DNA of 64,000 bases from Bacteroidia bacterium (GCA_016787785.1 JAEUTO010000010.1:310001-374000); one strand, 5' to 3'; shown: positions 53,637-62,855, counted from the stretch's first letter. A program made the numbers and translations. The notes: generated by a model not told the origin, from the letters alone.

Positions 53637-54620
53637 ATGAACAAAAAACTCGTATATTTTTTCTGCATAGGTTTCTTATCTTTTTCTAAGGCGCAAACCT
53701 TTGAAGTAGAGCAAATAGAGCAATTGTTCAGGCCAAGGATCCGTGTAGAGTCTAAATATATTTTTGATGGGGGTTTTAAAGACACAATTGGTGTATTTAA
53801 TCAAAAGGAAATAAACTCTGTTTTTACATTCCCAATAAAAACAAAATTTAGTGCCGATGTAAAATTGGATCTGCAGAGCTTGAAAATTAAAGATATCATT
53901 AAAAACAGTGTCCGTTTTAAAGCGTCGCAAACACTGGGTGTTATTAGAGTCACTGCACGTCAGTTAAACATCGGTTTTGATACTTTACCTCAAAAAAATA
54001 TTATGAACGCTACAGCAGGCTTAATGGGCTTGCGCTTATCAAAAAAGTATAGAGTACAATTTTATTCGGCAACTATTACCATTGCAGAGCAGGATAAAAC
54101 TATTAGCAATGCTGTTCCAAGATTTTCCGCTTTATTCGGTCAGTTGCATTTAAGAGGTTTACGGCGCAATTTTTTTTATGGCATCGCTGCAACATATAGC
54201 GATGGTTTGTTGATACCTTCTCCTTTTTTTGGCGGTAGTGAACCAATTGGCAAAAAATTTGTTTTTAATTATACATTACCGGCCCAGATCAATTTACAAT
54301 ACAAGGACAACAAAGCCCTGGTTACTTTAGGTGCAAGTTTTGATGGATATAGGAATGGGATACTATATGTAACAAAACGTAAGAACCTTAATTATTATGC
54401 GGGGTTGACTTACCTCAGTTTCAGATATAAATTTTCAAAGACTTTTGTGGCCAGAGTTGAAGGGGGTTATATTTTTTACCAGAATATGCAGTATACAAAA
54501 ACTGATAATGTAGTCACCAAATTTGGTGTTAACCCTAGTCCTTACATGCAAGTGGGTTTTTCTGTGTTATTTGGTAAGACCTTTTGGGAAAAAGTTTTTG
54601 ATAATGTTATAAAAAATTAA
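53637..54620 (+). CDS. Putative outer-membrane barrel protein
   Basis: A 327-residue protein with a signal peptide (FCIGFLSFSKAQ). The rest consists of alternating hydrophobic and polar stretches with many aromatic residues, such as AGLTYLSFRYKFSKTFVARV and QVGFSVLFGKTFW at the end, as in an outer-membrane beta barrel. I do not recognise the family. The ATG lies only four bases after the T-tract of the PPIase terminator. The PPIase-like lipoprotein gene follows after 19 bases. Confidence 0.7.
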   Translation: MNKKLVYFFCIGFLSFSKAQTFEVEQIEQLFRPRIRVESKYIFDGGFKDTIGVFNQKEINSVFTFPIKTKFSADVKLDLQSLKIKDIIKNSVRFKASQTLGVIRVTARQLNIGFDTLPQKNIMNATAGLMGLRLSKKYRVQFYSATITIAEQDKTISNAVPRFSALFGQLHLRGLRRNFFYGIAATYSDGLLIPSPFFGGSEPIGKKFVFNYTLPAQINLQYKDNKALVTLGASFDGYRNGILYVTKRKNLNYYAGLTYLSFRYKFSKTFVARVEGGYIFYQNMQYTKTDNVVTKFGVNPSPYMQVGFSVLFGKTFWEKVFDNVIKN

Positions 54621-54639
54621 ATTATTTTTAGACTATCGT

Positions 54640-55494
54640 TTGCGTTTAATTAGCTACATATTTATTTTTTTTGGTTTGGTTTCCTGCAATGGTGGATCTG
54701 ACAAAGCAGAAACTGTTTCAAAACCGGTTGCAAAGGCAGGCAATGAAGTATTAAGCCTGGATGATTACAAAGAAAATTATATTTCCATCGAATCGGTTAA
54801 AGACAGTTCTATTCTCGCAAAAAAATCTATCGAGAACTGGGCAATAGAATCTTTGTTCTACCAGGAGGCAATGAGCAAATTAAATGCCGACGAGATGGAG
54901 ATTGATAAACAAGTAGAAGCTTATAAAAAATCACTGGTAAATTATATTTATCAAACCAAGTTAATTGAAGCAAATCTTGATACGAACATTACACGTCGCG
55001 AAATAGAACAGTATTATAGCGATCATGAAAATAACTTTATTTTAAAAGAGAATATCGTTAAGGTGCATTACTTTAAAATTCCTGTAAAAGCACCGGGTCT
55101 TGAAAAAATAAAACGTTTGCTGAGATCCTATGCTTACGTGCCAAAAGATGTTGATCAGCTAAAGAACCTTTGCATGCAAAACGCCGAGAATTTTTTTATG
55201 AACGACAGTACCTGGTTATATCTTGAGGATATTAAAAAAGAAATTCCAAAACTGCGAGACCAACCTGATTTTAATTTGGGGCAGGGTAGAGTGTTAGAGT
55301 TTACCGACGAGCTTTATTATTACTATTTGCGTATTATAGAGGTAAAAGTAAAAAATGGGCTTTCTCCGCTAAACTTTGAAAGACAGAATATTAAAAATTT
55401 CATTATCAACAAGAAGAAAACACAACTAATTAACGATTATAAATTCCAGTTACTCGAAAAGGCAAAAACCGAAAAGGTTTTTGAGGTATATTGA
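54640..55494 (+). CDS. SurA/PrsA-like lipoprotein, possibly without PPIase domain
   Basis: A 284-residue lipoprotein (signal IFIFFGLVSCNGG). Its first part, VAKAGNEVLSLDDYKENY, and the helical region after it look like the N-terminal chaperone part of SurA/PrsA-type isomerases. EIEQYYSDHENNFILKENIV precedes where a parvulin domain would begin, but the usual parvulin motifs are not seen. It may therefore be a chaperone only. The start is TTG at 54640; an in-frame stop lies ten codons upstream. It lies between a barrel-like protein and the LytS-type kinase on one strand. Confidence 0.72.
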   Translation: MRLISYIFIFFGLVSCNGGSDKAETVSKPVAKAGNEVLSLDDYKENYISIESVKDSSILAKKSIENWAIESLFYQEAMSKLNADEMEIDKQVEAYKKSLVNYIYQTKLIEANLDTNITRREIEQYYSDHENNFILKENIVKVHYFKIPVKAPGLEKIKRLLRSYAYVPKDVDQLKNLCMQNAENFFMNDSTWLYLEDIKKEIPKLRDQPDFNLGQGRVLEFTDELYYYYLRIIEVKVKNGLSPLNFERQNIKNFIINKKKTQLINDYKFQLLEKAKTEKVFEVY

Positions 55495-55518
55495 TTTTAA
55501 TACATAAACCGGGTTTTA

Positions 55519-57426
55519 ATGTTAAAATGTAACCGCCAAATTTATTTTCTATTCCTTTTATTCTGCGTTACGTTATCAATGCGTTCGCAAGATATTGAAG
55601 GTCTTAAAAGTGAATTAGCTGTTCAAAACGATAAAAGTAAAATTGAGACCTGTTTAAAAATTGCAAATTTGTTTTCTGATAAATATGCAAAAAGCGATTC
55701 GATGTTACATTATTCTAATATCGCTTATGCTATAGCAGAAAAAATAAATTACGATATAGGTAAACAAAAAGCGCTATTAAATATCGCCATTGCTTTTCAA
55801 GGAAAAAATAAATTTGATACATCTACTAAAATTTTAAATAAGTTACTTGTTGCTGCTAAACTCAGAAATGATTTTGAAGTAATTGGAAATGTAAAATTAA
55901 ATTTAGGTTTAAATTTTCGCCGAACTAATGATATGAAAGCAGCAACAGCTTCCTATCTCGATGCGATTTCTGCTTTTGAAAAGATAAATGATGCTACAGG
56001 GTTATGTCTTGCAAACTCACGGCTGGCAGGTATTTTTACCTTAGAGAAGCAGCCTGATGTGGCTTTATTGTATGGCAGAAGAGCCAAGGCATTGTTAGAT
56101 AAAGTCGATCATCCATTTTCAAAGCTCACAATTCTCTCAGGGCTTTCCGGCATGTATATACAACTGGCTGCGGAGAATAGAAAATTTACCGACAGCTCTA
56201 TCGTCTGCGCTAAAAAGGCTCTTGATCTTGTTGATCAGTATAAATATTTTACAAAAGGCAATCAAATTTGTATTTCAATTTCTAATGCATACACCTATAA
56301 GGGCGATTATAATGAAGCGCTTAAATATGTTAAACTTTCAATGAACTATAAAGAGTTTTTATTTCCAAGCGAAATAATAATGAGTTATATTAATTTTAGC
56401 GATTGTTATTTTCTTTTAAAACAATACGACCGATCTCTTTTATATCTCGATTCAGTTGGATTTGTTTTAAGATATGCCCCTGATCCGTATTATGAGATGC
56501 TTATGTGTGAAAGGATCTACGCCTATAATAGAGAAGTTGGGAATTTCGAAAAGGCATTGGTTGGAAAAGAACGGCATAGTTTTTTAAAAGATAGTTTATT
56601 TACAATTGAAAAAAACGAAGCGGTTAACGAATTAGAACAGAAATATTATAGATCGGAGAACGAGAAAAAGATAAACGAATTAAATAAAAAGAATGAAATT
56701 GCTTCTCTTAATGTTAAGTTTTTAGGTGTTGGTATTTTAGCAACGGTTTTAATAATTATTGTCATTATCTTTTTTTACAGGCAGTCAGTTCTTAATAACA
56801 AATTTAAGGCACTCGAAACGCAGCAGCGTTTGAATCGCGCCCGTATGGATCCTCATTTCTTTTTTAACGCACTTAGCTCAATACAAACACTTTCAATGGA
56901 TAAAGAAAATGCCGGAATGGTTTCGAGATTTATCTCGCAGTTCTCTAAAATAATGCGTCAGTCACTTGAAAGCACTTATGATGAATTAACGACCATTGAG
57001 GAAGAAATTGACTTCTTAAATAATTACCTTACGATTCAAAAAATGCGCTTTCCAAACAAATTCGATAGCGAAATTAAAGTTGATGAGAATATTGAGCAGA
57101 ATGAGCTAAAGGTTCCTGCAATGTTACTACAACCATTTATTGAGAACGCGGTAGAACATGGTTTTAAGAATATTAGTTATAAAGGGAAAATAGATATTAT
57201 TTTTTCGAAAGAAAAAGAGCAGTTAAAAATTTCGATATGCGACAATGGAGAAGGTTTTGGTACGAACGGTTTTAACAAAAAATACCCATCGAGGGCAACA
57301 CAGATCATTACCGATCGCCTGTTTATTTTAAATAAGCAGAATAAATCGAATGCCAGTTTTGAAATAAAAGAAAATACTGGTAAGGGTGTAACTGTTATGA
57401 TATATCTACCTTTTATTTACGCTTAA
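55519..57426 (+). CDS. TPR-containing sensor histidine kinase of LytS type
   Basis: A 635-residue membrane sensor. It has a signal peptide (LFCVTLSMRSQ), tetratricopeptide-like repeats in the periplasmic part (about 60-370), a helical linker, one transmembrane segment (GVGILATVLIIIVIIFFY, near 405-425), then a His_kinase domain with the phosphoacceptor in RMDPHFFFNALSS and an ATPase domain with PAMLLQPFIENAVEHGF and CDNGEGFG. This is the LytS/YpdA-like family, which pairs with LytTR regulators. The partner regulator is encoded next, after a 144-base gap that contains its own repeat-type operator. Confidence 0.92.
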   Translation: MLKCNRQIYFLFLLFCVTLSMRSQDIEGLKSELAVQNDKSKIETCLKIANLFSDKYAKSDSMLHYSNIAYAIAEKINYDIGKQKALLNIAIAFQGKNKFDTSTKILNKLLVAAKLRNDFEVIGNVKLNLGLNFRRTNDMKAATASYLDAISAFEKINDATGLCLANSRLAGIFTLEKQPDVALLYGRRAKALLDKVDHPFSKLTILSGLSGMYIQLAAENRKFTDSSIVCAKKALDLVDQYKYFTKGNQICISISNAYTYKGDYNEALKYVKLSMNYKEFLFPSEIIMSYINFSDCYFLLKQYDRSLLYLDSVGFVLRYAPDPYYEMLMCERIYAYNREVGNFEKALVGKERHSFLKDSLFTIEKNEAVNELEQKYYRSENEKKINELNKKNEIASLNVKFLGVGILATVLIIIVIIFFYRQSVLNNKFKALETQQRLNRARMDPHFFFNALSSIQTLSMDKENAGMVSRFISQFSKIMRQSLESTYDELTTIEEEIDFLNNYLTIQKMRFPNKFDSEIKVDENIEQNELKVPAMLLQPFIENAVEHGFKNISYKGKIDIIFSKEKEQLKISICDNGEGFGTNGFNKKYPSRATQIITDRLFILNKQNKSNASFEIKENTGKGVTVMIYLPFIYA

Positions 57427-57435
57427 CAATTGGCT

Positions 57436-57492
57436 ATCGTTTATTAAACAGAAGTTATCACTTGTTAATCAAAATGCCTCGCTTGATAAAGC
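57436..57492 (+). promoter_or_regulatory. Triple 21-bp-phased repeat, probable LytTR binding sites
   Basis: Three related 15-mers start at 57436 (ATCGTTTATTAAACA), 57457 (ATCACTTGTTAATCA) and 57478 (CTCGCTTGATAAAGC), exactly 21 bases apart. LytTR-domain regulators are known to bind pairs of about 9-bp direct repeats separated by about 12 bp, which is the same period. The array ends 78 bases upstream of the LytTR regulator's ATG. Weak -7-like sequences follow at 57544-57557. Autoregulation is the likely role. Confidence 0.7.
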
Positions 57493-57570
57493 AAAAATTT
57501 ACCTTTCAGTTTTAAGGTTATTTTTAATTCATAAAATTTAGTGTAATTTTAGTATTGCTAAAGGCTTATC

Positions 57571-58317
57571 ATGAGAACGCTTATAATTGATAATGAAGAA
57601 CAAATAAGAATTGGATTAAAAAAGCAATTGAGAGCTTTCTGCCCGGTAATTTCTGAAATAGAAGAAGCTTCAGGTGTTAAAACTGGCCTAAAAACTATTG
57701 AAGAATTTAAGCCAGAATTAGTTTTTTTGGATGTGGAAATGGATGACGGTACGGGAATTGAATTGATCAAAAAGCTCGGCACATTTAATTTTCAATTGAT
57801 ATTTATTACTGCGCATGATAAATATGCTATTAATGCCTTTAAATTAAGTGCAATTGATTTTTTATTAAAACCAATAGATGCAGAAGACCTTATAAAAGCA
57901 GTTGATAAAGCTGAACGAAATCTAAAGAATAAAACGCTCGATCTGCAGTTCCAGATCCTACAGGAAAGCTTAAGTTCTATTACTATTCACGAAAAAAAAA
58001 TAGTTTTAAAAGATAGTGAGTCTATTTATTTTGTGAAAGTCTCTGATATCGTACATTGTAAAGCCGAAGGTCCGTATACAGAATTTTACCTTATTCCACA
58101 GCAAAAGATAATCATCTCAAAAAGTTTAAAAGAATACGAAGAGCTTTTGGAGCCTTTTGGTTTTATTCGTACACACCATTCGCACCTTATCAATATTAAG
58201 CGTATTGTTAGATTTGACAAAGCAGATGGTGGCACGTTAATTCTCGAAAATAAGCAAGTAGTCCCTGTTTCACAGCGTAAACGCGAGCAAATAATGGAGC
58301 TTTTAAATAACATGTAA
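57571..58317 (+). CDS. LytTR-family response regulator
   Basis: A 248-residue transcription regulator. The receiver domain (1-120) has IIDNEEQ with its acidic residues, the phosphoacceptor Asp in LVFLDVEMDDGTG (near 53), Thr in FITAHDKYA and Lys in FLLKPIDAEDL. The LytTR DNA-binding domain covers about 145-245 (LKDSESIYFVKVSDIVHCKA, then FIRTHHSHLINIKRIVRF and VVPVSQRKREQI). It is the partner of the LytS-type kinase encoded directly upstream. Direct repeats with 21-bp phase precede this gene and also the adhesin gene that follows. Confidence 0.95.
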   Translation: MRTLIIDNEEQIRIGLKKQLRAFCPVISEIEEASGVKTGLKTIEEFKPELVFLDVEMDDGTGIELIKKLGTFNFQLIFITAHDKYAINAFKLSAIDFLLKPIDAEDLIKAVDKAERNLKNKTLDLQFQILQESLSSITIHEKKIVLKDSESIYFVKVSDIVHCKAEGPYTEFYLIPQQKIIISKSLKEYEELLEPFGFIRTHHSHLINIKRIVRFDKADGGTLILENKQVVPVSQRKREQIMELLNNM

Positions 58318-58336
58318 TAATATTGTTTTTTCTTGG

Positions 58337-58393
58337 GTCACTTATTAAACTAAATCCATCACTTAATAAACCCTTTCCTGCGTCGGGTAATTT
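58337..58393 (+). promoter_or_regulatory. Second 21-bp-phased repeat array, upstream of the T9SS adhesin gene
   Basis: GTCACTTATTAAACT (58337-58351) and ATCACTTAATAAACC (58358-58372) are 21 bases apart and match the units upstream of the LytTR gene. A weaker third unit (TGCGTCGGGTAATTT, 58379-58393) keeps the phase. The strong pair ends about 60 bases upstream of the predicted start of transcription, a position suited to activation. Confidence 0.7.
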
Positions 58394-58419
58394 GCCATGA
58401 TCCATTCATGCTTCCTTTG

Positions 58420-58427
58420 TAGTTTTG
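58420..58427 (+). promoter_or_regulatory. Putative -7 box of the T9SS adhesin gene
   Basis: TAGTTTTG is an exact TANNTTTG box. A TTG lies 25 bases upstream (58392-58394), longer than the normal 19-21, as may occur at an activated promoter. It supports the ATG at 58454 and excludes the earlier in-frame start at 58397. Confidence 0.5.
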
Positions 58428-58453
58428 AGCATAATATCTCAAACCCGGAAAAC

Positions 58454-61400
58454 ATGAAAACATTTACCCAGAAATTCGTAGTAGCTGCTTTGGTTTCAGC
58501 TTCATTTCAGTTAAACGCAACTAACCTGCCAAAAAATAAAGAGGTAAACATTTATTTCCAGGAAAATAAAGGTCAGATATGTGATCAGAATTATTTATCA
58601 CGTCCTGACGTTTTGTTTAGTGGCAGTGCAAATGGCATTAATTACCATTTAACCAATAGCGGCATTAGTTATCAGCTAAACCGTATTGAGAGCTGGAAAG
58701 AAACAGAAGATCAAAAGACAATGGAAAAAATAAAAGTTGTTGACCAAACCACTTTTTATCGTGTAGATATTAATTGGGTAGGAGCGAATCTTAATTCTAA
58801 AATTATAAAAGGCAATGAATTGCCAGGTGTAAATAATTTTTATTTAGCACAATGCCCAAATGGAGCATTAAATGTTAAGAGTTACAATGACATTACTTAT
58901 CAGAATATTTATAATGGCATTGATCTTAAATGGTATGAGAAAAATGGAGAATTGGAATACGATTTTATAGTTAAACCATTTGCAAACCCAGAACAAATTA
59001 AAATTGAAATAAAAGGATCGGAAACTATTTCGATCAATACAAAAGGAGAATTAGAAATTAAAACGCCCTTAGGAACAATTACTGAAAAAGTACCGGTTGC
59101 ATTTCAAAATAATAAACAAGTTGTAACATACTGGGTTGTAAAGAATAATATAGCATCATTTAAAATAGATAACTATGATAGAACACAAACTTTAATTATC
59201 GATCCTGCCTTAAGAAAGTGGGGAACTTATTATGGCGGAACAGCCGATGAGTATGGGAGAGATTGTAAGCCCGACGCAAATGGTAACGTTTATTTAACAG
59301 GGTATACTGGCAGCGCAACCACCACTCTGATTGCGACTTCCGGAGGTCATCAAACAACATTTAATGGCGGCTCATTTGATGCGTTCTTAGCAAAATTCAA
59401 TTCAAATGGAGTTAGACAATGGGCAACATATTATGGTGGAACGGCCGATGATATTAGTTTGTCTGTTGAGGCGTTGGGTGCTAATGTTTATATTACCGGT
59501 TATACAGCAAGCACAGGTTCAGTTATTGCTACTGCCGGGAGTCATCAAAGTGCAAATGCAGGAGGTGTAAATGATGCTTTTTTAGTAAAGTTCGATCAAA
59601 ACGGACTTAGAATATGGGCAACCTTTTACGGTGGTGGGGGAAATGACTCCGGTCGCGGCTGCTCAGCCGACGCTCTTGGTAATGTTTATTTAACTGGACA
59701 TGCGGGATCCCCCACTGGATTTTCTACAGCCGGTGCGCATCAAACTACTTACGGTGGAGCAGACGCATTTTTGGTGAAATTTGATGCAAATGGTGTACGT
59801 CTATGGGGTACTTATTATGGAGGGTCAACTGGGATAGAATATGCGACCGATTGTGCAATTGACGCATCGGGAATGGTATATATATCCGGATACTGTTCGG
59901 GTGCAACTGGAACAGTGATTGCCACAGCGGGATCACATCAGTCTGCATTTACAGGAGGTACGAATGATGCTTTTTTAGCTAAGTTCAATAGTTCGGGTGT
60001 AAGATTATGGGGAACTTTTTATGGAGGCTCACTGAACGACATGGGACATTCATGCACAACGGATGCGTCAGGAAATGTATTCATGATAGGTGAAACATCT
60101 TCCGCTACTACTACACTTATTGCGTCTGCAGGAACGCAACAAACTTCCTTTGGAGGAGGAACATCCGACGCCTTCCTTGTTAAATTTAATTCTGCGGGCG
60201 TAAGACAATGGGGAACATATTATGGCGGAACTGGTGATGATTATGGATATGGCTGTTCGCTTGATTACTATAATAATTTATTAATCACCGGGAGCACAAC
60301 CAGCGGAACAAATATTTCTACTGCAGGAAGTCACCAGGTAGCCTTATCTGGAACGGCGGATGGATACCTTGCTGACTTTAACAGTTCAACAGGGCTAAGG
60401 GTTTGGGGAACTTATTACGGCGGAACAGGTTTAGATTATTCAAGAGCATGTAGCGTTGATAACAACGGTTATATTTATTTAGCGGGTTTTGGTAATTCAT
60501 CAACAGCAAATGCTATTGCAACACCAGGTTCTCATCAGGCAGTATTATCAGGTTTAAATGATGCTTTTCTTGTACAACTTGCAGATTGCCCTTCAACAAC
60601 TGTAACCATAGTAGGTACAAATTCGATCTGCAGTGGCCAGTCAGTTACATTATCGGCTACCGGTGCCGGTTTTACAACTTATTTATGGAATAACAGTTCA
60701 ACAGCAGCGTCTGTCGTTGTTTCTCCATCAGTAACAACCGCTTATAGTGTAACGGCAGGTAGTGGACCGTTATCTTGTAATGCAAGCAACTCTTTTACAC
60801 TTTCAGTAACCACAACTCCAACAGTAGTTGTAACACCAACATCTTCGGTTCACTGTATTGGATCAGCAACCACAATTATTTCAGCAAGTGGGGCTACAAC
60901 CTATTCATGGAGTACAGGTTCAACAGCAAGCTCAATTTCTGTAACACCAACAGCCTTTACAGTTTATACAGTTACAGGATATAATGGTTCTTGCACAAAT
61001 GTAAAAACATCAACAATTGCCGCATCAGCAACACCTACTGTGCTCGTTAGCGGAACCCCAACGCAAAGTTTTTGTACCGGAACTTCATTAACACTTACTG
61101 CTTTTGGTGCGAGTACATATACTTGGAGTAACGGACCGCTAACATTTAGCAACGTTGTATCTCCAACGGTAACAACAAATTATACCGTAACAGGCTCAAA
61201 CGGTTTATGTACTGACACTTATTTTGTAATTGTTAATCCTGTTTTAACACCTACTGTAAATTTAAATTCCAGTACGTCTGCAATTTGCACTGGCGGTTCA
61301 GCAACCTTAACAGCAAGCGGGGCTGCAAGTTATTCATGGAATACTACGGCTACTACATCATCTATAATAGTTTCACCCTCGGTAACCACCAACTATACAG

Positions 61401-62149
61401 TTACGGGTTATAACGGCGCGTGTATTGATACTAAAACAACAAACATAGGTATTGCTACAAGTATTACTGTTGCTGCTGTTTCAAATACAAGTTCTATTTG
61501 TTCAGGATCATCAGCAACGCTAACAGCAAATGGCGCATCAACATACACATGGAATACCGGTTCAAATGCAACTTCAATTGTTATAACACCAACATCATCG
61601 TCCAACTATACAGTTAATGGAACCAGTGGTTCATGCAGTGGTTCGGTAACCATAAATATTAATGTAAATCCAAATCCAACCGTAAGTGTTGTTTCAACTT
61701 CAACTTTAATTTGTGTTGGGGAAACAGCCTCTTTAACGGCAAATGGTGCTAATGCCTATACGTGGAATACAGGTGACAACACCGCTGCGATTACTGTTAC
61801 ACCGTCTGGCACAACTGTATATACAGTTACAGGCTACAGCGCTTCAGGATGTTCAAATACAAGTACATTTACACAAGCAGTATCTGCTTGCGCAGGATTA
61901 AACGATTTAAGTTCACAGTTAAAAGATGTTTTTATCTATCCTAATCCTGCCTCTGATAAATTACATATTGAAACCAATTTTGTGAATTTTGATATTATGT
62001 TGTACGACACTTATGGAAAAATCATTTATCTGGAGAAAAACCAAGTTGCCAATGCTACTATTAATGTAAAAGAGTTGTCTAAAGGATTCTATATTTTGAA
62101 ATTAAATTCAAATTTTGGTTTTGTGACAAAAAAAATTATTGTAGAATAA
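58454..62149 (+). CDS. T9SS-secreted SBBP beta-propeller protein with PKD/Ig-like repeats
   Basis: A 1231-residue surface protein. After a signal peptide comes a DUF7948-like domain (FQENKGQICDQNY onward, about 30-250). Seven SBBP repeats follow (59217-60590), each starting with a WGTYYGGT-like motif and ending with DAFLAKFNSNG-like sequence, enough for a seven-bladed propeller. Six repeats of about 70 residues come next (60594-61880), of the type CSGSSATLTANGASTYTW followed by NYTVNG, and then a T9SS type A sorting domain (VFIYPNPASDKLHIE to KKIIVE). It is probably an adhesin or carbohydrate-binding surface protein; the function is inferred only from this design. It lies directly downstream of the LytTR regulator gene. 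Confidence 0.9.
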   Translation: MKTFTQKFVVAALVSASFQLNATNLPKNKEVNIYFQENKGQICDQNYLSRPDVLFSGSANGINYHLTNSGISYQLNRIESWKETEDQKTMEKIKVVDQTTFYRVDINWVGANLNSKIIKGNELPGVNNFYLAQCPNGALNVKSYNDITYQNIYNGIDLKWYEKNGELEYDFIVKPFANPEQIKIEIKGSETISINTKGELEIKTPLGTITEKVPVAFQNNKQVVTYWVVKNNIASFKIDNYDRTQTLIIDPALRKWGTYYGGTADEYGRDCKPDANGNVYLTGYTGSATTTLIATSGGHQTTFNGGSFDAFLAKFNSNGVRQWATYYGGTADDISLSVEALGANVYITGYTASTGSVIATAGSHQSANAGGVNDAFLVKFDQNGLRIWATFYGGGGNDSGRGCSADALGNVYLTGHAGSPTGFSTAGAHQTTYGGADAFLVKFDANGVRLWGTYYGGSTGIEYATDCAIDASGMVYISGYCSGATGTVIATAGSHQSAFTGGTNDAFLAKFNSSGVRLWGTFYGGSLNDMGHSCTTDASGNVFMIGETSSATTTLIASAGTQQTSFGGGTSDAFLVKFNSAGVRQWGTYYGGTGDDYGYGCSLDYYNNLLITGSTTSGTNISTAGSHQVALSGTADGYLADFNSSTGLRVWGTYYGGTGLDYSRACSVDNNGYIYLAGFGNSSTANAIATPGSHQAVLSGLNDAFLVQLADCPSTTVTIVGTNSICSGQSVTLSATGAGFTTYLWNNSSTAASVVVSPSVTTAYSVTAGSGPLSCNASNSFTLSVTTTPTVVVTPTSSVHCIGSATTIISASGATTYSWSTGSTASSISVTPTAFTVYTVTGYNGSCTNVKTSTIAASATPTVLVSGTPTQSFCTGTSLTLTAFGASTYTWSNGPLTFSNVVSPTVTTNYTVTGSNGLCTDTYFVIVNPVLTPTVNLNSSTSAICTGGSATLTASGAASYSWNTTATTSSIIVSPSVTTNYTVTGYNGACIDTKTTNIGIATSITVAAVSNTSSICSGSSATLTANGASTYTWNTGSNATSIVITPTSSSNYTVNGTSGSCSGSVTININVNPNPTVSVVSTSTLICVGETASLTANGANAYTWNTGDNTAAITVTPSGTTVYTVTGYSASGCSNTSTFTQAVSACAGLNDLSSQLKDVFIYPNPASDKLHIETNFVNFDIMLYDTYGKIIYLEKNQVANATINVKELSKGFYILKLNSNFGFVTKKIIVE

Positions 62150-62192
62150 GAATAAAAATTTAATTAGGTAAAAAAATAATAATAAAAAAAAC

Positions 62193-62855
62193 ATGAAAAA
62201 AATAGTCTTTTTAAGCATGCTGATTTTGACAGAATTTGTTTTGGCGGCACAAACAAAAAAAGGAAAACCCGAATCAGTTGCAAAAATGAGTTACGAGAAG
62301 CATATTCAATTATCAAAAATTGAAATCCCAGGATATAAGAATTCCTACTCAAAACTCATTGACACTACTAAAAAAAGTAAGGAGTCTTATGTCATTTTTA
62401 CCAGAAATGAAAAGCTATCTAATAATTTTGAAACCGATGTAGTTGTAAGTTATGGTGAAAGTAAGCCAATTTACACTTACAAAGGAAATCTTAAAAATTA
62501 TATAAAACAACCTACAGGTGGAATATTGAGGGGGCCAAAAGAAAGTACTCAACCTAATACAAAAGATAGTTCTTGGGTAATTACTATCGGTGATAAAAAG
62601 GTGATAATGAATTATTACTATTGCTATTTCGTTAATGAAAGCGGAGAGACTCGTGCTAAATCTACGATATTAGCGCACTATGATGATGGGGTAAATAATA
62701 TTGAAGCAAGAATTAGGCCAAAGGATTTTATAAGTAAAGAGAATGGACTAACAAAAATTAAGGTCGAGCAGGAGTTTAAAAATAAACTACCTCAGGTTAG
62801 CGAGCTGGAATCAGAGGTTAAAAAACTAATAGAAGTATATCTTAGTAACTACTAA
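62193..62855 (+). CDS. Uncharacterised exported protein
   Basis: A 220-residue protein with a signal peptide (LSMLILTEFVLAAQ). The mature part is Lys-rich with segments VIFTRNEKLSNNFETDVVVS, DKKVIMNYYYCYFVNESGE and AHYDDGVNNIEARIRP. I do not recognise a family. It lies 43 bases downstream of the T9SS adhesin gene on the same strand and may be co-transcribed with it. No sorting domain is seen, so it would stay in the periplasm or outer membrane. Confidence 0.68.
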   Translation: MKKIVFLSMLILTEFVLAAQTKKGKPESVAKMSYEKHIQLSKIEIPGYKNSYSKLIDTTKKSKESYVIFTRNEKLSNNFETDVVVSYGESKPIYTYKGNLKNYIKQPTGGILRGPKESTQPNTKDSSWVITIGDKKVIMNYYYCYFVNESGETRAKSTILAHYDDGVNNIEARIRPKDFISKENGLTKIKVEQEFKNKLPQVSELESEVKKLIEVYLSNY

